A stretch of 6,195 nucleotides of DNA from contig CALHIC010000323.1 in NCBI GenBank assembly GCA_938030845.1, positions 1 to 6,195 of the forward strand. The letters are read 5' to 3'. The notes under the pieces are model-generated. The model was not told the origin of the DNA. It worked only from the letters and a program-made list of their open reading frames with translations, and made no database searches. The stretch's first letter is position 1; the number at the start of each line of letters is the position of its first letter. The translations under genes were made by a program, and so were the position numbers. Shown one piece after another: positions 1 through 6,195 of the stretch. This stretch comes from an uncultured Oribacterium sp. Its GTDB lineage: Bacteria; Bacillota; Clostridia; Lachnospirales; Lachnospiraceae.

Positions 1-1988
1 TTTTCATCCTTGGAAAGGAGCTTGGCTTCTATTAACTGGTCATCTTCCTTCAGGCTAATGGCAATTAAGCCGTTCTTTCGTACATTTGCATATTCGGAAA
101 GGGCAGTTTTCTTTACCATACCGGACTTTGTGGTGAGGATTAAGTCCTGCTCTTCCTTCGGATCTCTCAGGCAGAGGCTGGCATTTACTTTTTCTCCCTC
201 CTGTAAAGAAAGAAGATTTACCAATGCAGTTCCTCTTGCGGTTCTGCTTGCTTCCGGAATCTCATAGCCCTTAATACGGAATACTCTTCCCATATTGGTA
301 AAGAACATAATGTAATGGTGGTTTGTGGTCATAAAGAGGTCTTCAATATAGTCCTTCTCTATGGTCTGCATTCCCTTAATGCCCTTACCGCCGCGGTTTT
401 GCTGGCGGAAATTTTCCGGAGACATTCTCTTGATATAACCAAGGCTGGTGGAAGTAATCACCACATCATCGTCGGCAATCAAATCCTCCGCATCTAAGAT
501 ATCATCATAGCTGAAGCTCGTTTTTCTATCCTCTCCGTACTTGTCTGCAATAACATCCAGCTCTTCCTTGATTACCGCAAGAAGCTTTCTTTCATCTCCA
601 AGAATTTCCTTATAGTAGGCAATCTTTGCCAGTAAATCCTGGTACTCGTTTTCCAGACGTTCTCTTTCCAAACCGGTAAGAGCGCGCAAACGCATATCTA
701 CGATAGCTTGGGCCTGCACTTCTGTAAATGCAAAGCGGGTAATCAAGTTTTGCTTAGCCTCTTCTACATTTTTCGCGGCACGGATAATGGCAACAATCTC
801 ATCAATATGGTCAAGAGCCTTTAACAATCCTTCTAAGATATGGGCTCTGTCCTCACATTTTTGTAAATCGTACTGTGTTCTTCTGGTGACCACCTGAATC
901 TGATGTGCCAAAAATTCTTCCAAAATTTCCAGAAGATTTAAAATCTTCGGCTCCCCTCGAACGATACAAAGCATAATCACACCGAAGGTTTCCTGTAACT
1001 GGGTGTGCTTATACAGCTGATTCAAAATTACATGGGGATTCACATCTTTTCTGCACTCAATGGCAATCTTTGCTTTGGAATTTTTTCCTGCCGCATCGTG
1101 AATATAGGTGATTCCGTCAATTCTTTTATCTTTTACAAGCTCTGCAATCTTTTCAATGACGCGGGAACGGTATACAAGATAGGGAAGTTCCTTTACCAAA
1201 ATGCGATTTTTGCCGTTGTGCATGGGCTCAATCTCGCAAATCGCCCGCATCTTAATCTTTCCTCTACCGGTTCTGTAGGCTTCTTCGATTCCTCTTTTTC
1301 CTAAAATGGTCGCCCCTGTAGGAAAATCCGGTCCTTGAATAATGGGAAGAAGTTCTTCTATTTCCGTCTTTCTTCCCGCAATACGATTCTCAATAATGCA
1401 GTCCACACCCTTAATCACTTCTCTCAGGTTATGTGGAGGGATATTGGTGGACATACCTACTGCAATACCTGTGGCACCGTTTACCAAAAGATTGGGAAAA
1501 CGGGAAGGAAGAACCACCGGCTCCTCATATTCATTGGAGAAGTTCGGCATGAAATCCACGGTGTTCTTATTGATGCCTGCCAGCATTTCTCCGGCTAATC
1601 TGGACATCTTAGCCTCGGTATAACGCATTGCCGCAGGGCTGTCTCCGTCCTCGGAACCGAAGTTTCCCTGTTTGTCAATCAGGACGTGCCGCATAGACCA
1701 GGGCTGTCCCATATAAACCAAAGAGCCGTAAATGGAGGAGTCACCGTGGGGGTGATATTTACCCATGGTTTCTCCAACGATTGTGGCACACTTTTTGGTC
1801 TTTTTATCCGGAGTAACGCCCAGACTTTGCAAAGCATAAAGCACTCTTCTTTGTACAGGCTTAAGACCATCCCGAACATCGGGAATCGCTCTGGACACAA
1901 TAACACTCATGGCGTAGTCAATATACGCATTCTCCATGGTCTTTTTTAAGTCCACATCCTGCACTTTATCAAAAATATTTGGCTCCAA
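1..1988 (-). CDS. gyrA: DNA gyrase subunit A (3' end beyond the window)
   Basis: This is the DNA-breaking and rejoining subunit of gyrase, which with GyrB introduces negative supercoils using ATP. My translation gives 662 complete codons without a stop, and the C-terminus runs off the left edge. The N-terminal DNA gate has '[25 protein letters not shown]' wording near residues 24-48, '[10 protein letters not shown]' at 76-85, and the catalytic tyrosine is Y123 in 'AAMRYTE'. Residues up to about 500 cover the tower and coiled-coil. The C-terminal pinwheel begins near 503 and contains the GyrA box QNRGGKG at 530-536, which marks gyrase rather than topoisomerase IV. Compared with a usual length of about 800-850 residues, roughly 150-190 are missing. 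I chose the TTG at 1986-1988 because a strong Shine-Dalgarno lies six bases upstream and the following residues match the family N-terminus; no in-frame ATG or GTG lies closer. Odd residues are Q46, T69 and G88. Identification is very secure. Confidence 0.98.
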   Translation of the reverse strand, partial: MEPNIFDKVQDVDLKKTMENAYIDYAMSVIVSRAIPDVRDGLKPVQRRVLYALQSLGVTPDKKTKKCATIVGETMGKYHPHGDSSIYGSLVYMGQPWSMRHVLIDKQGNFGSEDGDSPAAMRYTEAKMSRLAGEMLAGINKNTVDFMPNFSNEYEEPVVLPSRFPNLLVNGATGIAVGMSTNIPPHNLREVIKGVDCIIENRIAGRKTEIEELLPIIQGPDFPTGATILGKRGIEEAYRTGRGKIKMRAICEIEPMHNGKNRILVKELPYLVYRSRVIEKIAELVKDKRIDGITYIHDAAGKNSKAKIAIECRKDVNPHVILNQLYKHTQLQETFGVIMLCIVRGEPKILNLLEILEEFLAHQIQVVTRRTQYDLQKCEDRAHILEGLLKALDHIDEIVAIIRAAKNVEEAKQNLITRFAFTEVQAQAIVDMRLRALTGLERERLENEYQDLLAKIAYYKEILGDERKLLAVIKEELDVIADKYGEDRKTSFSYDDILDAEDLIADDDVVITSTSLGYIKRMSPENFRQQNRGGKGIKGMQTIEKDYIEDLFMTTNHHYIMFFTNMGRVFRIKGYEIPEASRTARGTALVNLLSLQEGEKVNASLCLRDPKEEQDLILTTKSGMVKKTALSEYANVRKNGLIAISLKEDDQLIEAKLLSKDE

Positions 1989-2029
1989 AATTGGCCTCCT
2001 TTAACTTGCAATTCTTTTTGGAAAAGTCT
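1989..2029 (-). other. gyrB-gyrA spacer
   Basis: This 41-base spacer is the longest non-coding stretch in the window. On the minus strand it is A/T-rich, contains the gyrA ribosome binding site at its end, and shows no inverted repeat with a T-run that could act as a terminator. I see no convincing -35/-10 pair in it or in the last bases of gyrB, so gyrA is most simply read through from gyrB. This keeps the two subunits co-transcribed, as expected for an A2B2 enzyme. Confidence 0.6.
1995..2002 (-). promoter_or_regulatory. Ribosome binding site of gyrA
   Basis: The minus strand reads AAAGGAGG, a near-perfect complement to the 16S rRNA 3' end, followed by the six-base spacer CCAATT and then TTG. 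This site decides the start of gyrA: the only alternative in-frame codon next to it is ATT at 1989-1991, which would leave just three bases of spacing. A strong site offsets the weaker TTG initiation codon. Confidence 0.85.
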
Positions 2030-4006
<1,977 letters not shown>

Positions 4007-5089
4007 TTACTGACACTGCACCTGTCCATTTTCCACATAAAACACATGGTCTATGGGGAATCGATGCTTTACCAATTCTTCTAAGCCTGTACAAGTAATC
4101 AGACTTTGTAAATTTCCTAACTGCTCTAGTAAAAAATTCTGTCTTTTTTGATCCAGCTCTGAAAACACATCATCCAATAGTAGGATGGGATTATCCTGAA
4201 TCCTTTCTCTCACCAAATCAATTTCCGCTAATTTCAGGGATAAGGCTGCGGTTCTTTGCTGTCCCTGGGAACCGAAATGCCGGATATCCTGACCGTTAAT
4301 CTGAAAGGAAAGGTCATCCCGGTGGGGGCCGGAGAGGGTGGTCTGTTGCTTTTTCTCCGCCTCCCTGTTTTTTTCCAGCTGCAAGGAGAAATTTTCCTCG
4401 GAAACATTTTCCTCATAACTTAGAAGAAGCTCTTCCCGCTTTCCGCTGATTTCTCCGTGGATGTTTTCCACCTTTTTCCGTAAGTTTTCCACAAAATCCC
4501 TGCGGAGAGAAATCACCATCTTCCCATGCTTTACCAGTTCCTCATCCCAGGCAAAGAGGGTTTCCTCCAGCTTTGGCCGAAAATACAGTTCCTTTAAAAG
4601 CTTATTTCTTTGCTGCAAAACTTTATTATACATGGATAAGTGGTAGAGATAAATCTTATCCAGCTGACAAAGCTCCAAATCAATAAATCTTCTTCTTTCC
4701 TTTGGCCCGTTTTTAATCAAGGACAGATCCTCCGGAGAAAAAATAATAATATTTCCCAGACCGAAAAGCTCCGAGCTTTTCTTCACAGGAAATCCGTCTA
4801 TAGCCACTCCCTTACTTTTATTTTTCTTTAGGTGAATGTCTATCCTGTGGGAAATTCCCTTTTTCTTCAGGATCATTTTCAAATGGGCTTCCTCCGCCCC
4901 GAAATGAATCAGCTCCTTGTCCTTACAAAAGCGAAAGGACTTTCCGGTGCTGCCAAAGAAAATGGCTTCCAAAAGATTGGTCTTCCCCTGGGCATTGTCT
5001 CCGTAAAGAATATTGTTCTTCTCTCCCAGAGGAAGCTTCAATTTTTCTATATTTCTATAATTTTGTAATTCTATGGATTCGATAATCAT
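4007..5089 (-). CDS. recF: RecF, DNA gap-repair ATPase
   Basis: RecF is an SMC/ABC-type ATPase that with RecO and RecR loads RecA at single-strand gaps and stalled forks. The 360-residue protein has the usual full length. The Walker A motif GDNAQGKT is at 30-37. The family signatures 'FSPEDLSLIKNGPKERRRF' (117-135) and 'GPHRDD' (254-259) are present. The ABC signature 'FGSQGQQRT' lies at 272-280, and Walker B with the catalytic acidic residues is 'PILLLDDVFSELD' at 301-313. The middle (about 140-250) is the charged helical arm seen in RecF. The ATG overlaps the dnaN stop as ATGA, and there is no well-spaced Shine-Dalgarno, so translation probably depends on ribosomes terminating at dnaN. The stop TAA lies 12 bases before gyrB. 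No motif is missing or broken. Identification is secure. Confidence 0.97.
   Translation of the reverse strand: MIIESIELQNYRNIEKLKLPLGEKNNILYGDNAQGKTNLLEAIFFGSTGKSFRFCKDKELIHFGAEEAHLKMILKKKGISHRIDIHLKKNKSKGVAIDGFPVKKSSELFGLGNIIIFSPEDLSLIKNGPKERRRFIDLELCQLDKIYLYHLSMYNKVLQQRNKLLKELYFRPKLEETLFAWDEELVKHGKMVISLRRDFVENLRKKVENIHGEISGKREELLLSYEENVSEENFSLQLEKNREAEKKQQTTLSGPHRDDLSFQINGQDIRHFGSQGQQRTAALSLKLAEIDLVRERIQDNPILLLDDVFSELDQKRQNFLLEQLGNLQSLITCTGLEELVKHRFPIDHVFYVENGQVQCQ
5086..5089 (-). promoter_or_regulatory. ATGA stop-start overlap of dnaN and recF
   Basis: On the minus strand the recF start ATG (5089-5087) shares two bases with the dnaN stop TGA (5088-5086). The only purine-rich sequence nearby is AGG immediately before the overlap, too close to act as a normal ribosome binding site for recF. 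This arrangement usually means termination-reinitiation coupling and ties RecF output to clamp translation. The overlap is seen directly; the coupling is inferred. Confidence 0.85.
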
Positions 5090-6195
5090 CCTACGGCTTC
5101 CGCATTAAAGTTAACCGGTAAAATCATGTAGTTGTAGCTTTCCTCCTGATCCCGAATAAAGACGGGAGAGCGGGAAATAGTAAAGTACAAATCCACCTCT
5201 TCCTCTTCAATATTTTGAAGGGCATCCATCAGGTAAGTAGGATTAAAGCCGATGAGTAGATCCTTTCCTTCCTGCTGTACCGGCATTTCCGCATCCATCC
5301 TTCCGATGTCGGAAACAATTTTCAAAGATAGGCTCTGGTCTTCAATTTTTAAAATCAAAGGCTGCTTATCATTGTCTCTGGCCAGGATTCTGGCTCTGTC
5401 TATATTTTCCAAAAATTGCTTACGATTTAAGCGAATCTTGGTTTCGTAATCGGAGGACAACATCTGGCGAACATGGAAATATTCTCCCTCCACCAGCTGG
5501 GTTACCACGATGGTGTCTTCAAAGGAAAATTGCAGATACTGCTTGGAAAAGCAAATCTCCACCTTATCCTCCAGCCCTCCGCTGATAATTTTGGAAAGCT
5601 CGGACAGAACTTCCTTGGGAACAATGGCGGAACAGTTGTCATAGGACTCGGAAAGCTCGGTCTTTCGAATAGCAATTCTATGTCCGTCCAGGGCGGTAAT
5701 GGAGAATTGATTGTCTGTAATTTCGAAATATTCTCCCGTCATCTTCTTATTGTTCTCTCCGGAAGCGGTGGAAAAAATAGTCTGATTAATCATGTTTCTG
5801 AGACTCAACTGAGAAATCTCCACAATCTCCTGCTTCTCTACGGAAGGAAGGGAGGTAAATTCCTCAGGATTTCTGCCCATGATTTTAAAGACGGATTTTT
5901 CACATTGAATGGTACAGTTTCCATTTTCCTCCGTACTAAGAAGAATGTTCTTTCCCTCCGTCTGTGGTAAACGCTTGATAATCTCTTGGAAAAGTCTTGC
6001 CTCCAGGGCAATCTTTCCCGGCTCCAGTATGTCTCCCGGACAAATGCTTTCTATTCCAAAATCATTTTTGTTTCCTGTTAAACGAATCTGCCCCTCAGTG
6101 GCGTCCACCAGGATGCACTCCATAATGCTTAGGGTGGTTTTGGAAGCAACGGCCTTCCCTACCACTTGCAGGGTGGAAAGCAAATCATTTTTTTG
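5086..6195 (-). CDS. dnaN: DNA polymerase III beta sliding clamp (5' end beyond the window)
   Basis: DnaN forms the dimeric ring that tethers the replicative polymerase and many repair proteins to DNA. The frame is open to the window edge and gives 369 visible residues beginning QKNDLL, which matches family residues about 6-11, so roughly five N-terminal residues are missing. Three clamp domains fit: visible residues 1-120, 125-245 and 246-369. Recognisable stretches are 'SKTTLSIMECIL' (18-29), 'ALDGHRIAIRK' (168-178), 'VEGEYFHVRQML' (235-246), 'GFNPTYLMDAL' (316-326) and the C-terminal 'YNYMILPVNF', which helps form the pocket binding clamp-interacting peptides. A few residues (NAEAVG) trail beyond the usual end. 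The TTG at 6181-6183 is an internal leucine codon, not the start, because family residues continue upstream of it. The gene is first in the visible run, and its promoter and ribosome binding site are outside the window. Confidence 0.97.
   Translation of the reverse strand, partial: QKNDLLSTLQVVGKAVASKTTLSIMECILVDATEGQIRLTGNKNDFGIESICPGDILEPGKIALEARLFQEIIKRLPQTEGKNILLSTEENGNCTIQCEKSVFKIMGRNPEEFTSLPSVEKQEIVEISQLSLRNMINQTIFSTASGENNKKMTGEYFEITDNQFSITALDGHRIAIRKTELSESYDNCSAIVPKEVLSELSKIISGGLEDKVEICFSKQYLQFSFEDTIVVTQLVEGEYFHVRQMLSSDYETKIRLNRKQFLENIDRARILARDNDKQPLILKIEDQSLSLKIVSDIGRMDAEMPVQQEGKDLLIGFNPTYLMDALQNIEEEEVDLYFTISRSPVFIRDQEESYNYMILPVNFNAEAVG

Noticed and set aside
1005..1949. Several plus-strand and one minus-strand open frames of 75-99 codons within gyrA
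   Set aside because: All overlap the continuous GyrA frame, which carries conserved motifs through the entire region. gyrA itself is easily missed because it starts with TTG and has no stop in the window.
4029..4493. Three TTTTCCAC-type near matches to DnaA boxes in recF (4029-4037, 4464-4472, 4485-4493)
   Set aside because: Each is the complement of Val-Glu-Asn codons in RecF, they are widely and irregularly spaced, and no AT-rich unwinding region is nearby. The origin is more likely beyond the right edge, near dnaA.
5473..5970. A 165-codon open frame on the plus strand opposite dnaN
   Set aside because: It lies wholly antisense to clear DnaN coding sequence, its translation resembles no family I know, and I saw no ribosome binding site supporting it. 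It is a shadow of the real gene.
6181..6183. TTG as the start codon of dnaN
   Set aside because: The frame is open to the edge, and the upstream codons QKND match the conserved N-terminal clamp sequence, so this TTG encodes an internal leucine. An ATG at 6186-6188 is out of frame.

Overview
The window is ordinary core-genome DNA: the replication and topoisomerase cluster dnaN-recF-gyrB-gyrA of a low- to mid-GC Gram-positive bacterium. All four genes lie on the minus strand, so transcription runs from the right end of the window to the left. RecF, the beta clamp and both gyrase subunits look like those of Clostridia. Wording such as the clamp's 'EGEYF...QMLSSDYETK', RecF's 'LELCQLDKIYL' and GyrA's '[14 protein letters not shown]' suggests Lachnospiraceae. 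That placement comes from recalled family sequences, not from a search.

Layout from right to left (5' to 3' for the genes): dnaN (5086-6195, lacking about five N-terminal residues beyond the window edge) overlaps recF (4007-5089) by the four bases ATGA. recF is followed after 12 bases by gyrB (2030-3994), whose ribosome binding site touches the recF stop codon. After 41 bases comes gyrA (1-1988), which starts with TTG behind a strong Shine-Dalgarno sequence and runs off the left edge about halfway through its C-terminal beta-pinwheel domain. The three complete junctions have no room for a terminator. No frameshift or internal stop was found in any of the four genes. There is no gene-free stretch longer than 41 bases.

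Together the genes supply the sliding clamp, the RecFOR loader for gap repair, and both subunits of the A2B2 DNA gyrase that removes positive supercoils ahead of forks. This is the usual neighbourhood of a bacterial replication origin, so dnaA and oriC probably lie beyond the right edge, but neither is visible.

I found no mobile element, CRISPR array, RNA gene or undescribed system. The observations worth a second look concern unusual residues in drug-binding and DNA-gate positions of the two gyrase subunits, and a compact gene order that lacks the small genes often found between dnaN, recF and gyrB in Firmicutes.
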